The position numbers and the translations under genes are program-made. From assembly GCA_020725425.1 (NCBI GenBank), contig DYFA01000054.1, positions 43,664-107,663 on the forward strand: a stretch of DNA of 64,000 bases, given 5' to 3'. The notes under the pieces were generated by a model. That model did no database searches. It was given only the letters and a program-made list of their open reading frames with translations, and had not been told where the DNA came from. The stretch is from Aneurinibacillus sp. (lineage in GTDB: Bacteria; Bacillota; UBA5301; DYFA01). Shown here one piece after another: positions 35,297 through 44,568 of the stretch (position 1 is the first letter of the stretch; every line of letters starts with the position of its first letter).

Positions 35297-36637
35297 TCAT
35301 TTGTAGTAGCCTGCGCCGCGCATCACGTCGTCCAGTTTGGCTTGGGCATCGTCTAGGGCCTCTTTCGGCGATTTCTGCTTTGACGCGGCTTCCGACAGTG
35401 CCAAGCCCACGATTTCCAGGATGGCCGGAAACTCGGGGACCGGGGGCGGTGGGGTGCTGTACGCCGCGGTCAGGTTGGAGGCCGGCCCGTGCGGGAATCG
35501 CTTCGCGACCTCCGCGTTTTTGTAGGTCGACACCCTCATCGGGGCTGCGCCACCGCTCAGCGTCACTGCCAGGTCGGTCTCCTTGCTGAGAAGCCACCTG
35601 ATGAACTCCTTGGCGGCTTCCTTGTTTCTGCTTTGCTTATTGATGCCGATTCCCCAGCCGCCGAGGAGTGAGCGCTTAGTCACCTCACCGGGCGTAGGCG
35701 TGTAACCGAGCTTCCCGGCAACCTTGGACTTGCTGGGATCCTCGTATTCCCCCATGAACACGTTCCAGTTAAGCTGGATGGCGACGTCACCCTTCTGCAT
35801 GGCGGCGGTCATGTCGCCCCAGCCATAACCAAGCGTGCCCGGCGGGCAGTAGTTGTGGACCATCGTCACGAAGTCGGTGAGCGCCCTGACGTTCGTCTTG
35901 CTGTTGAAGACCGGCCGCTTCGTCTTGGGGTCGATGATCTCCCCGCCGTAGGGGTACATGAAATGGGTGAAGGCACAGTAGATGGGGTCGTCGCGCTGCA
36001 TTTGCGTGGCGGTGCCCCAGAGGTCGATCTTTCCGTCTCCATCGGTGTCTCGGGTAAAGAACTTCACCACGTCCATGAACTGCTTCATAGTCTCCGGAGG
36101 CTTGAGGTCATATCCGTACTTGGCCTTGAACTCGGATCTGTATTTCGGTGACTCGAACAGGTCCTTCCGATAGACCTGAAGCATCTGAACCGGGATGAAA
36201 CCGACACCGATCTGGCGATCCTTGTACCGATAACCCTCCACATGACGGGAGAGGAGGTCGGCGAAGTCGAAGTCACGGTCGTTCTTGAGTTCGTTAATGA
36301 AAGAGTCCAGCGGCAGGAGGGTGTCGGTGCGTCCGAAAGCCCCCACGAACCAGAGGTCGAACCCGACCAGGTCGGGCTTCCCGGTTCCGGAGATGAGTGA
36401 GAGAAGCTGCTTCTCCATCAGACTGGAGAGGGGATATTCCGTGATGGTCACGTCGATTCCGGTGAGCTTCTTGAATTCGGGCAGGTGTTTGCGGATCGCG
36501 TAGACTTGCGGGTCATCGACCATGATGAACTCGAGCTTCACGCCGTCAAAGCGCCGGTAGCTCCGGGCCAAGCCCGGAGTGCAAGCCGCGCCCAAGACCA
36601 AAGCCAGGACGAACGCGAGTGACAGAGCCCTTTTCAT
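35297..36637 (-). CDS. Sugar ABC transporter substrate-binding protein (family 1)
   Basis: This secreted solute-binding protein (446 aa) has a signal peptide (residues 1-20) containing a Cys in LGAACTPG, which might be a lipobox although the spacing is not classical. The mature part has the family 1 fold: LEFIMVDDPQVYAIRKHLPEF, then the family stretch ETMKQFMDVVKFFTRDTDGDGKIDLWG. It is the only SBP of the leftward operon. It resembles the SBP at 44569 in that stretch, suggesting related ligands. The ligand is probably a carbohydrate or polyol derivative. Confidence 0.9.
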   Translation of the reverse strand: MKRALSLAFVLALVLGAACTPGLARSYRRFDGVKLEFIMVDDPQVYAIRKHLPEFKKLTGIDVTITEYPLSSLMEKQLLSLISGTGKPDLVGFDLWFVGAFGRTDTLLPLDSFINELKNDRDFDFADLLSRHVEGYRYKDRQIGVGFIPVQMLQVYRKDLFESPKYRSEFKAKYGYDLKPPETMKQFMDVVKFFTRDTDGDGKIDLWGTATQMQRDDPIYCAFTHFMYPYGGEIIDPKTKRPVFNSKTNVRALTDFVTMVHNYCPPGTLGYGWGDMTAAMQKGDVAIQLNWNVFMGEYEDPSKSKVAGKLGYTPTPGEVTKRSLLGGWGIGINKQSRNKEAAKEFIRWLLSKETDLAVTLSGGAAPMRVSTYKNAEVAKRFPHGPASNLTAAYSTPPPPVPEFPAILEIVGLALSEAASKQKSPKEALDDAQAKLDDVMRGAGYYK

Positions 36638-36691
36638 CTTTTCTTCCCTCCCCGGATTGAATCTTGGATAGCCGGTCCGTTCCTAGATACC

Positions 36692-37345
36692 TTACCCCCG
36701 CCTTGTCCGGGCCTCCGTCACGACCCGGAGGAAGGCTTGCGCCCTTGCCGTCACGACATCCCACTGCTCCTGTGCGACCGCACTCCGGTTCACCAATTCG
36801 CCGCCGACACCCAGCGCGGCCGCCCCCGCCTCAATGAACCCTGCCGCATTATCGAGGTTGACTCCCCCTACGGCCATCATCTCGACTTGCGGCAAGGGCC
36901 CGCGGAGCTCCCTGAAGTAGCGGGGACCCAGCGAACCGGCCGGGAAAACCTTGACGATCTCCGCCCCAGCCGACCAGGCGGATAGGATTTCCGTCGGGGT
37001 CATAGCCCCTGGTACCGGGAGTACGTCATAGCGATGGCACGTCTCGATGACCTCGAGGTTTAAGTTGGGCGCCAACACGAAAGAGGCCCCTGATAGGATG
37101 GCAGTGCGGGCTGTGTCGGCGTCCAGGACGGTACCGGCGCCCACGATCAGCCCAGCGGCGTGCTTGTCCACCAGTTCCTCGATCATCTTCGGCGCCCCCC
37201 GGGTGTTGAAGGTCACTTCGATCGCCCTTATCCCTCCTTGCCTTAGGGCTTCACACAGTCTACCCAGGGTCGACGCGGAGGTGCCCCTGACGATTGCCAC
37301 CACTCCGGATTCTCTGATCACCCGGGCAATCTCGTCGCGTTTCAC
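36692..37345 (-). CDS. KDPG/KHG aldolase family protein
   Basis: This class I aldolase (217 aa) splits a 2-keto-3-deoxy sugar acid (phosphate) into pyruvate and an aldehyde. The catalytic Glu is in IEVTFNTRG and the Schiff-base Lys in EIVKVFPAGSLG. The phosphate-site glycines are in VGGVNLDNAAGF. The length is typical of the trimeric enzyme. It overlaps the dehydrogenase gene by four bases. With a kinase, a dehydrogenase and sugar transporters in the same operon, a sugar-acid pathway is likely. Whether the substrate is KDPG or an analogue is open. Confidence 0.9.
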   Translation of the reverse strand: MKRDEIARVIRESGVVAIVRGTSASTLGRLCEALRQGGIRAIEVTFNTRGAPKMIEELVDKHAAGLIVGAGTVLDADTARTAILSGASFVLAPNLNLEVIETCHRYDVLPVPGAMTPTEILSAWSAGAEIVKVFPAGSLGPRYFRELRGPLPQVEMMAVGGVNLDNAAGFIEAGAAALGVGGELVNRSAVAQEQWDVVTARAQAFLRVVTEARTRRG

Positions 37346-38310
37346 TGACAGCCCCCCTTCTTTCCTGTCTCACCGGTCGTACGGGTCAGCACATCGATGG
37401 TGTTCTGGGCCGCCATCATGCTCATCCTTCGCACGGCCTCCCTGGTGTAGCCCCCCGTATGGGCGGTAATGAGCACGTTCGGCAACCCGCAGAGCGGGCT
37501 GTCCATGGCCGGCTCATGCTCCAGAACGTCAAGCGCCGCCCCGGCGATGGTTCCGGAAATGAGGGCCTCATGGAGTGCCTGCTCGTCGACGATACCGCCG
37601 CGGGCGGTGTTGATGAGATAGGCGGAGGGTTTCATGAGCCGCAACTCCCGGGCCCCGATCAAGCCCCTGGTCTGTTTGTTCAGGGGGACATGGAGAGTGA
37701 CGAAGTCCGAGGCGGCGAGCAGCGCATCAAAGCTGGTGTAGGTGGCCTCGTTGGCATCTGCCCATCCTGGATCCGGCACCGCGTCGAAGCAGAGAATCCT
37801 CATCTGGAAGCCCCGGGCCCGCTGCGCCACACACCTTCCGATTCGGCCGGTACCGATAATCCCTAAGGTCTTCCGCCACACCTCGCTCCCGAGGACCCGC
37901 TGCCACCGCCCGCTCCGGACCTGCCCGGCAGCATCCATGAGCCGCCGCGCACAAGCCAGGACGAAAGTCATCACCAGGTCCGCCACCGACTGGTCGTTCG
38001 CCCCGGGCGTGTTCGTCACCACGATGCCCCGCTCAGCGGCTGCCTGCAGGTCGATGTTGTCCAAGCCCACCCCGTAGCGGGAGATGACTTTCAGCCTGGC
38101 GGCCCCGGCGATCACAGAAGCATCCACCCTGTCGTTGCCGGTAATGAGGGCGTCGGCGCCCTTGATTAAGCCCGCCAACTCTTGCGCGGATAAGGGACGA
38201 TCCAGCCCACTCCTCACCACCTCGCACCCAGCCTGGTGCAAGAGCGCAAGCGGTTCCTCTGACCCTTCGCCGAAGGAACGTGCCGTAACGACTACCTTGA
38301 AGGCTGTCAC
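37342..38310 (-). CDS. D-isomer specific 2-hydroxyacid dehydrogenase
   Basis: This is a cytosolic NAD-dependent dehydrogenase (322 aa) of the phosphoglycerate/hydroxypyruvate reductase family. The NAD-binding motif is TLGIIGTGRIGRCVAQRA. Catalytic residues are visible: Arg in INTARGGIVDE, Glu in LDVLEHEPAMD, and His in LITAHTGGYT. No ACT domain follows, so it is not a feedback-regulated SerA. GTG 38310 is chosen because AGGTGG lies eight bases upstream; 38322 is also in frame. It overlaps the aldolase gene. The substrate is probably a sugar-derived 2-hydroxyacid. Confidence 0.88.
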   Translation of the reverse strand: MTAFKVVVTARSFGEGSEEPLALLHQAGCEVVRSGLDRPLSAQELAGLIKGADALITGNDRVDASVIAGAARLKVISRYGVGLDNIDLQAAAERGIVVTNTPGANDQSVADLVMTFVLACARRLMDAAGQVRSGRWQRVLGSEVWRKTLGIIGTGRIGRCVAQRARGFQMRILCFDAVPDPGWADANEATYTSFDALLAASDFVTLHVPLNKQTRGLIGARELRLMKPSAYLINTARGGIVDEQALHEALISGTIAGAALDVLEHEPAMDSPLCGLPNVLITAHTGGYTREAVRRMSMMAAQNTIDVLTRTTGETGKKGGCQ

Positions 38311-38322
38311 GTTTTCCACCAC

Positions 38323-39852
38323 CTACCGCTCGAGCGCGGCCATTTCCTTAAATAGAGGCTGCAAACCGTCGTGGAGCGACTTGAAGACCCGGTACGCCCG
38401 TTCATAGTGCGCCGCCCTCTCCGCATCGGGCTCGTAGCGGGCCTCAAGACTGACTACCCGTTGGACCGCCTCAGAAGCGTCCTTGTACACGCCGACCCCC
38501 AACCCGGCCAGGATGGCGGCGCCGACCACCCCCCCCTCGAAGTTCTTCAGAGTCACAATCGTCTTCCGGTAGACGTCTGCCTTGATTGACGACCACAGCG
38601 GGCTCCTGGCGCCGCCACCCACTGCTCGCACCTCTTCAATCCGGATTCCCTCGGCCTCGATCAGATCGAGGCTTTGGCGCAGGTCGTACGCTACCCCCTC
38701 CATGATCGCCCGGACGCAGTGTCCCAGAGTATGGCGAGGCGTCAGGCCGAAGAACACCCCCCGGCTGTCGCTTGTCCCCAGCGTCCGTTCGCCCAGCAGA
38801 TAAGGAAGATAGAACAGACCTTCCGCCCCTGCTGGAACGTCCTGGGCCTTGCGGTTCAAGAGTTCGTAGGCGGAAATCCCCGCCGCCCGGGCCTCGGCGA
38901 CTTCAGCCGCGGCAAAAGTATCCCGAAACCATTTGTAGCTGCCGCCCCCCGCATCCAGGATGCCGAACGAGATCCACCCTCCCCCCGGGATCACATGGTG
39001 AAGGTGCATGAGTCGCCGGTCATAGAGGGGCTGCGGGACATACACGGAGACGTCGGCCGCGGTCCCGGTGACGTCGCAGGCCTGCCCGGGCAGCGTGATC
39101 CCCGCTCCAAGCAGGAGGCACATCATGTCCCCACCGCCGCAGACGACCGGCGTCCCCTTGGGCAACCCCGTGACCTTGGCCGCCTCCGCCGTGACCGAGC
39201 CGATCACCGACGAAGACTCCACGATGGGCGGCAATTTGGAGGGATCCACCCCGAGGAGGTCGCACAACTCCGGAGACCAGCGGCGGGTCCGGGCGTCGAA
39301 GAGATATGTGCCCGAAGCCTCGGAGTAGTCGGTGTACCTCTCGCCGGTCAGGCGCAGGTTCAGATAGTCTTTGCAGGTCAGGAAGGCTTCCGCCCGGTCG
39401 TAAACCTCCTGCTGGTTCTCCTTGAGCCACCGGAGCTTGAAGCCGGTCCAGGCTGGGACTGGGGCGTTTCCTGTGAGGCGGAGCATCTCCCCCTCGTCCG
39501 CCTGTGCCGCCACGGCTGCACACTGGTCGGCACTCCGCTTGTCACACCAGAGGAGAGCGTCCCGGGAGACGAGCCGGCCGGAGCGATCGACGGGGACAGT
39601 GGCGTGCATCTGGCCCCCGACGCCGACAGCCAGGACCTGCGCCCCGGACAGAGTCGCCAGGACGTCCCGGATGTTCTCGACCGTGCTCTCCCACCACAGC
39701 TCGGGATCCTGCTCAGCCCAACCCGGCCGCGGACAGCGGAGAGCATACGGTCGGGACGAACTCGCCAGGACACGCCCCTCCAGGTCGAGAAAGGCCACCC
39801 GGCCGCTTTCCGTGCCGATATCGACACTCAATAGACCCGCTGGCTTCGTCAT
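38323..39852 (-). CDS. FGGY-family carbohydrate kinase (xylulokinase-like)
   Basis: This ATP-dependent sugar kinase (509 aa) has an N-domain starting with LLSVDIGTESGRVAFLD and the substrate-loop GVGGQMHATVPVDRSG typical of xylulokinase/gluconokinase-type FGGY proteins. The C-domain has the nucleotide site (DVTGTAADVSVYV, then VRAVGGGARSPLW). The second FGGY motif is present near residue 365 (FFGLTPRHTLGHCVRAIMEG). It lies between the AOR-cupin gene and the dehydrogenase gene. The sugar cannot be told from the sequence alone; a ketose or sugar acid is likely. Confidence 0.9.
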   Translation of the reverse strand: MTKPAGLLSVDIGTESGRVAFLDLEGRVLASSSRPYALRCPRPGWAEQDPELWWESTVENIRDVLATLSGAQVLAVGVGGQMHATVPVDRSGRLVSRDALLWCDKRSADQCAAVAAQADEGEMLRLTGNAPVPAWTGFKLRWLKENQQEVYDRAEAFLTCKDYLNLRLTGERYTDYSEASGTYLFDARTRRWSPELCDLLGVDPSKLPPIVESSSVIGSVTAEAAKVTGLPKGTPVVCGGGDMMCLLLGAGITLPGQACDVTGTAADVSVYVPQPLYDRRLMHLHHVIPGGGWISFGILDAGGGSYKWFRDTFAAAEVAEARAAGISAYELLNRKAQDVPAGAEGLFYLPYLLGERTLGTSDSRGVFFGLTPRHTLGHCVRAIMEGVAYDLRQSLDLIEAEGIRIEEVRAVGGGARSPLWSSIKADVYRKTIVTLKNFEGGVVGAAILAGLGVGVYKDASEAVQRVVSLEARYEPDAERAAHYERAYRVFKSLHDGLQPLFKEMAALER

Positions 39853-39871
39853 CCCTCATCCCCCCGCTTCT

Positions 39872-42109
39872 TCACCCGCGGTCCGTCTTCGGGTGCCCGT
39901 GGCATCCGGAGAGCACCCAGAAGTACTCAAGTACCTCGTGATGCGGGTTGAAGGTGGTGTGAAAGAGGCCGAAGGGCACAAGAAAGGTGTCGCCGGCCTT
40001 GATCTCAAACTCCTCCTCTCCGATCCGCATCCGGCCCGCGCCCTTCGTGACGTGGTAGATCTCCTCGTATTCGGCGTGAGCGTGACCTGAGGTGCGGCAG
40101 CCGGGGTAGATCACGGTGTAGCCGGCGGTGAGGTTGTCAGTGGGGGCGTTGGCCGGGGAGAGGAGGATGAACGAATCCCGCAGAACCTTCGTCTCCTCAC
40201 CCTGGAGCAGGGCGGAAAAGGACTTCGGTCCGGGCTCGGCTTCCGTGCGCTCGATGTTGCTGACCGTGATGGCCGCGGTTCGGCCCGCGCCGTCGGCGAC
40301 CAGTTCGGACAGCCCCAGCCGGCGCAGGGTCTCTCCGCGCACAATCCCCTGTTCGTCCCAGCCCCGCTCCTGGTAGTATTCCTGTAGCATCTTCCGGTAG
40401 ATCTCGGGTTCGACGCGCCGCCCCTGAGCCGGGCCGGCCGGCAATACTTCGCTGGTCAGTCTCTCCGGAAGCTGGTCATCCTTGGTCGTTATCCCTTCGC
40501 GGTTGAGGCACAGCCGCTCCAAGGAGTAGATCCGCTCACCGATGGTCATCAAGTCCGACGTCAAGTCCAGCCCTGTGACCAGCTTGAGTACGACCTCCCT
40601 GGGTGATTCGGTGAAGCCGAGGGGCTTTCTGGCGTTGGTGCAGAGACCGAGCGAGTCCACGTAGGCCCGGGTATCTTGGGCGGTGCGGACCAGGTGAGCC
40701 TTGCCCTCGCCGCTCAAGGGATCATACTTCCCCGAGAGCAACTCCTCGGAGATCGTCCATCCGCCGACGTTGTGGCAGGCGCCGCGACTCGACGTCCCAT
40801 AAGCCAGACCCATTCCGAGAAGACCCCGCGGATCATACGCCGCCAGGGGAGAGCCCTTCACGTGCATCAGGTACTTGCTCCACTCCGGGTGTGCCTTGGC
40901 CACACCCAGGACGCCTTCGGCCAGGAGGTTCCCGATGGCTTTCCGCTCGGCGATCAGTCGCAGCCCCTCGACCAGCGCGGTCGCGTTCCCGAAAGAGAAG
41001 GCGATACCGTCCGTATCATCCAGGGTGATGAGCCCGCGCTCGAACAGCTCCATCGCCAGCCCAACCATGTACCCCCCGCTCATCGTGTCCATGCCGTAGG
41101 CATCGCAAAGCCAGTTGGCCTTGACCACCGCCCCGAAATCAGCCACCCCGCAGTGCCCACCCAAGGCCCAGATGGATTCGTAGTCCGGGTCGGACTGGGC
41201 GCCCGCCCACGGCCCTTGGTTCACCTGACACCGCTTGGTGCAGGCAATGGGACAGCGCCAGCAAGCTTCGTTCTTGACCCAGTAGCGGGCTTTCATGGTA
41301 CGGGCGCCGAGTTCCCCGGCTCCTTCGAAGGTGGCCGTCGAGAAGTTGCGCGTCGGATAGCAACCATGGGAGTTGATGATCTCCGTCAACTGGTTGGTGC
41401 CGTATTCGGTAAGATCCAGCTTGCCGGCGCGCACGTCCTGACTCAACTGAGGCAGGACGGCTTTCAGCCCTTGGGGGTCAGCCACTGGCACGCTCCCGTG
41501 CCCGCTGACGGTGATGGCCTTCAGCTTCTTGGCGCCGAAGACCGCTCCGGCCCCACCCCGTCCGAAACTTCGGCCGTCCGCCTGGACGGTCGCGAATCGA
41601 ACCCCGACTTCGCCGGCCGGGCCGATACAGACCACACTGGCCCCAGGCCGCTCCTTAGCCAGGGCTTCAGCAGTCGAAAAGGCGTCCTTCCCCCAGAGGG
41701 ACGCGGCCTCATGAAACTCGACCTGCCCGTCTTCTAGGCTGATCCACGTCGGTTCCGCGCTGGCGCCCCGAATGATCAGGCCGTCAAACCCAGCCTGTTT
41801 GAGAAACGGGCCGAAATCGCCCCCGGCGTTGGAGGTGGTGTAGTGTCCGGTCTCGGGCGACTTGGTGGCCAAGGAAAGCTTGGTGCTCGCCGGGACACTG
41901 GTTCCAGTGAGAGGCCCCGTCATGATGATAAGGCTGTTCTCGGATCCAAGAGGATCGCAGCTGGCCGGCACTTCCTTGACGTAGTAGTAGGCAGCGAGGC
42001 CCCGCCCTCCAAGGTATTTGCGGACCTCCGCCTCACCGAAAGATCTGACTTCGGTCTGCTTGGTAGTTAGGTCGACTGTGAGTATGCGCCCGTTAAACCC
42101 TCCGACCAA
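39872..42109 (-). CDS. Aldehyde ferredoxin oxidoreductase fused to a C-terminal cupin domain
   Basis: This 745-aa protein has an AOR part (residues 1 to about 620): MTGPLTGTSV, then the cluster ligands CWRCPIAC and a distant Cys in LGLCTNARK, and the pterin stretch DPRGLLGMGLAYGTSSRGACH. A linker follows, then a cupin of about 90 residues. The cupin has complete metal motifs: GHAHAEYEE, and GDTFLVPFGLFHTTFN. The fusion is in one uninterrupted frame. TTG 42109 is preferred because AGGAGGA lies seven bases upstream. The longer frame from 42151 would overlap the regulator gene. It is the first enzyme of the leftward operon. The cupin may sense or bind a substrate or metal. Confidence 0.88.
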   Translation of the reverse strand: MVGGFNGRILTVDLTTKQTEVRSFGEAEVRKYLGGRGLAAYYYVKEVPASCDPLGSENSLIIMTGPLTGTSVPASTKLSLATKSPETGHYTTSNAGGDFGPFLKQAGFDGLIIRGASAEPTWISLEDGQVEFHEAASLWGKDAFSTAEALAKERPGASVVCIGPAGEVGVRFATVQADGRSFGRGGAGAVFGAKKLKAITVSGHGSVPVADPQGLKAVLPQLSQDVRAGKLDLTEYGTNQLTEIINSHGCYPTRNFSTATFEGAGELGARTMKARYWVKNEACWRCPIACTKRCQVNQGPWAGAQSDPDYESIWALGGHCGVADFGAVVKANWLCDAYGMDTMSGGYMVGLAMELFERGLITLDDTDGIAFSFGNATALVEGLRLIAERKAIGNLLAEGVLGVAKAHPEWSKYLMHVKGSPLAAYDPRGLLGMGLAYGTSSRGACHNVGGWTISEELLSGKYDPLSGEGKAHLVRTAQDTRAYVDSLGLCTNARKPLGFTESPREVVLKLVTGLDLTSDLMTIGERIYSLERLCLNREGITTKDDQLPERLTSEVLPAGPAQGRRVEPEIYRKMLQEYYQERGWDEQGIVRGETLRRLGLSELVADGAGRTAAITVSNIERTEAEPGPKSFSALLQGEETKVLRDSFILLSPANAPTDNLTAGYTVIYPGCRTSGHAHAEYEEIYHVTKGAGRMRIGEEEFEIKAGDTFLVPFGLFHTTFNPHHEVLEYFWVLSGCHGHPKTDRG

Positions 42110-42125
42110 CTGGATCTCCTCCTGT

Positions 42126-42869
42126 TCACTGATTCTTGGGACGACCGACAAGCTCCACTTCGTAGGCGTATCGATCAGCCCGGCTCGCCGCCATCACCAG
42201 CTCCAGGGGCCGGCCGTCCGGTCCGTAGGTAACCCGCGTGATATGCAACAGCGGCGCGCCGCGGCGCACTCCCAGCATGGCGGCTTCCGCCGTCCCCGCC
42301 GGTTTCGCCTCGACTCTCTCGTGGGCCCGGGCCAAGACCAGGTGGTACTTTTTCTCAAGCGTTTGATACAGGGAGCCTTTCACATCCTCGGCGCAGAGAC
42401 CCGGCACGAGTTCCGGCAACAGGTAGTTGGTCATGGCAGTGACCGGCCCGTCGGGAGTGCAGCGGAGGCGATCGATCTTGACCACCGGTGCTTCAGGCGG
42501 GATTTCCAGAGCGGCAGCCACCTTGGGCGGCGCCGGGACGGTCTTGATTTGGATGTCGCGTGTTTCGGTAGGCACACCGCGAGCCGCCATGGTCTCCGCC
42601 CAACTGGAAATCATGTTTAACTTTTGACTCACTTTGACTGCGGCCACGAAGGTCCCCTTGCCCTTGCGCTTGACCAGCAAGCCTTCGTGAACCAGATCCT
42701 GGACGGCGCGTCTGACAGTGACTCGGCTCACGTCGTACATCTGCTCCAACTCCGGCTCCGTGGGAATTGCAGCAGATTTGGTGAACTCCCCTGTTTCAAT
42801 CCTGCGGCGCAACTCTTCCTTTAACTGGTGATACAGAGGGATCGGGCTCTCCTTGTCCAAAACGGCCAT
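42126..42869 (-). CDS. GntR-family regulator with UTRA domain (HutC subfamily)
   Basis: This is a ligand-responsive repressor (247 aa). The N-terminal winged helix is typical: IPLYHQLKEELRRRIETGEF, then VSRVTVRRAVQDLVHEGLL. The UTRA effector domain fills residues 80-240, with LLHITRVTYGPDGRPLE. It lies between the leftward catabolic genes and a divergent operon, and its own promoter overlaps rightward ones. It therefore probably controls both arms in response to the imported compound or a phosphorylated intermediate. The stop is 16 bases from the AOR-cupin start. Confidence 0.92.
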   Translation of the reverse strand: MAVLDKESPIPLYHQLKEELRRRIETGEFTKSAAIPTEPELEQMYDVSRVTVRRAVQDLVHEGLLVKRKGKGTFVAAVKVSQKLNMISSWAETMAARGVPTETRDIQIKTVPAPPKVAAALEIPPEAPVVKIDRLRCTPDGPVTAMTNYLLPELVPGLCAEDVKGSLYQTLEKKYHLVLARAHERVEAKPAGTAEAAMLGVRRGAPLLHITRVTYGPDGRPLELVMAASRADRYAYEVELVGRPKNQ

Positions 42870-42916
42870 CTCTCTCCCCCTTTACCGAGAGTAGAAACTC
42901 AATGCTCATTGACCTG

Positions 42917-42975
42917 TTGACATTATAACATACTCATGATACATTGACAACGACGACCTGTAATAACGTTATAAT
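42917..42975. promoter_or_regulatory. Overlapping divergent promoters and GntR operator candidates
   Basis: Leftward: TTGTCA (42945-42950), 17 bases, then a perfect TATAAT (42922-42927). Rightward: TTGACA (42917-42922), 17 bases, then TACATT (42940-42945). A second rightward pair, TTGACA (42944-42949) and TATAAT (42970-42975), has 20-base spacing. The palindrome ATAACGTTAT (42963-42972) resembles GntR-family sites and overlaps the last -10. One bound regulator could therefore block both directions. Confidence 0.65.
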
Positions 42976-43090
42976 GAGTTATGTACCCACCCAACATGTG
43001 GCACTCTCTGTCTGCTATCCGCCGGGGAGGTGACATCTCCAATATCCCGAAAGCTCTGGCTAGGCTGACTCGAGAAAGGAGGGGGACAGC

Positions 43091-44494
43091 TTGAACGGCA
43101 ACGGTCCTCAGGTCAGGACCGACATTCCAGGCCCCAAGAGCAGAGAGCTTCTCCGAGCTGACCAACGGCACCTATCCCACGGCAGCGCCTACGGAGACAT
43201 GTTCGGGAGTGGACTTCACGCTCCGGTTTTCGTCGCCTCCGAAGGTTGCTATCTTATCGATGCCGACGGCAACCGGTTCATGGATACGTCCGGCGCCTAC
43301 TCGATCGGAGTCCAAGGTTATTCGCCCGGGCCTCTGATTGATGCCGTCTGCGCGCAGATGCGACAACTGATGCATCTGCCGAACATGCCCAACATCCCGA
43401 TGCTGCAATTGGCCGAGAGTCTCCTGGGGATTTGCCCCGGCGAACTCAAGGAGGGCCTTGTCCAGTTTGAGGTGGGCGGCGGTCCGACCATGGACCTGGC
43501 CTTCAAGCTGGCCTATCACCACGCGGTCTATGGCAAGGGTGTGTCACACCCGGTCACCCTTGCTTTCATGGGCGCATACCACGGGCGCTCCATCGGGGCC
43601 AATACGTTGACCGGCTACGCCTACTACCGGGACGGCATGCCGAGAACGCCCGATGTGGTTCACCTCCCGTTTGCCTATTGCTACCGGTGCCCGTATGAGA
43701 AGGAATACCCGTCCTGCGACATCCTCTGCGCGCGCCTCGTCGGCAAGCTGTTGGAGTCCAGCAACTATACCTTCCGCGATCCCAACACCGGACACAACTC
43801 AGTCGCAACCCTTGTGATAGAGCCGATTCAGGCCCACTCCGGGATGATCGTCCCGCCCGACGAGTTCATGCCCACCCTGGCAGAAGTCTGCCGCCAGTAC
43901 GGGATCACCACCGTCGTGGACGAGATCTGCATGGGGATCGGGCACACCGGGAAGTGGTTCGCCTGCGATCACTGGGGGTTCGTGCCGGACATCATGGCGG
44001 TGGCCAAAGCCCTGACCGGCGGCACCTGGCCTCTGGGTGCGGTTGTGGCCAAGAGACCAATCTATGAGGTCTGGGGTGCCCTCCCCGACAGGCACATGGG
44101 AACCTACCATGGAAGCCCCGTGGGTTGCGCCGCCGGCCTGGCCACCCTTGACCTGATCAAGCGGGAGAACCTCCTGGAGAACGCGAGCCGGATGGGCGCA
44201 TACTTCCTGGCCGGCCTGCATGAGCTCGCCGACCGGCATTCGCTGATCGGCGAGGTTTGTGGCAAAGGCCTCGCGCTCGGGGTGGAGTTCGTCCGGGACC
44301 GTACCACCAAGGCCCCGGCCGCCCGCGAGGCGGGACTCATCGTGCTCGAGGCGGCCAAGAAGGGCGTGCTGATTCTGCGCAATGGCTACTTCAACAACCG
44401 CATCACCTTCATGCCGCCCCTGAACGTAACCAAGGACGAGGTCGACATCATCCTGAAGGTCTTGGACCACGCGATCAGGCGGGTTGCATTGTAG
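43091..44494 (+). CDS. Class III aminotransferase (paralogue of 30820-32220)
   Basis: This is a PLP-dependent omega-aminotransferase (467 aa). The pyridine-contact Asp lies in VVDEICMGIG, the usual DE form, and the PLP-Lys is in MAVAKALTGGTWPLGAV. The cysteine-rich insert FAYCYRCPYEKEYPSCDILC is shared with the leftward paralogue, as are GKWFACDHWGFVPD and the RITFMPPLNV end. The start is TTG 43091, five bases after AAAGGAGGGGGACAG. It is the first gene of the rightward operon. Having one copy per arm suggests two different amino donors, or separate forward and reverse steps. Confidence 0.88.
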   Translation: MNGNGPQVRTDIPGPKSRELLRADQRHLSHGSAYGDMFGSGLHAPVFVASEGCYLIDADGNRFMDTSGAYSIGVQGYSPGPLIDAVCAQMRQLMHLPNMPNIPMLQLAESLLGICPGELKEGLVQFEVGGGPTMDLAFKLAYHHAVYGKGVSHPVTLAFMGAYHGRSIGANTLTGYAYYRDGMPRTPDVVHLPFAYCYRCPYEKEYPSCDILCARLVGKLLESSNYTFRDPNTGHNSVATLVIEPIQAHSGMIVPPDEFMPTLAEVCRQYGITTVVDEICMGIGHTGKWFACDHWGFVPDIMAVAKALTGGTWPLGAVVAKRPIYEVWGALPDRHMGTYHGSPVGCAAGLATLDLIKRENLLENASRMGAYFLAGLHELADRHSLIGEVCGKGLALGVEFVRDRTTKAPAAREAGLIVLEAAKKGVLILRNGYFNNRITFMPPLNVTKDEVDIILKVLDHAIRRVAL

Positions 44495-44568
44495 CACGAG
44501 CGTAGGAGGTGATCCGAACGGCGTCCTGCGTTGCCAGCCCGGGTAAACAAATTCTAGGGGGTGAGAGA

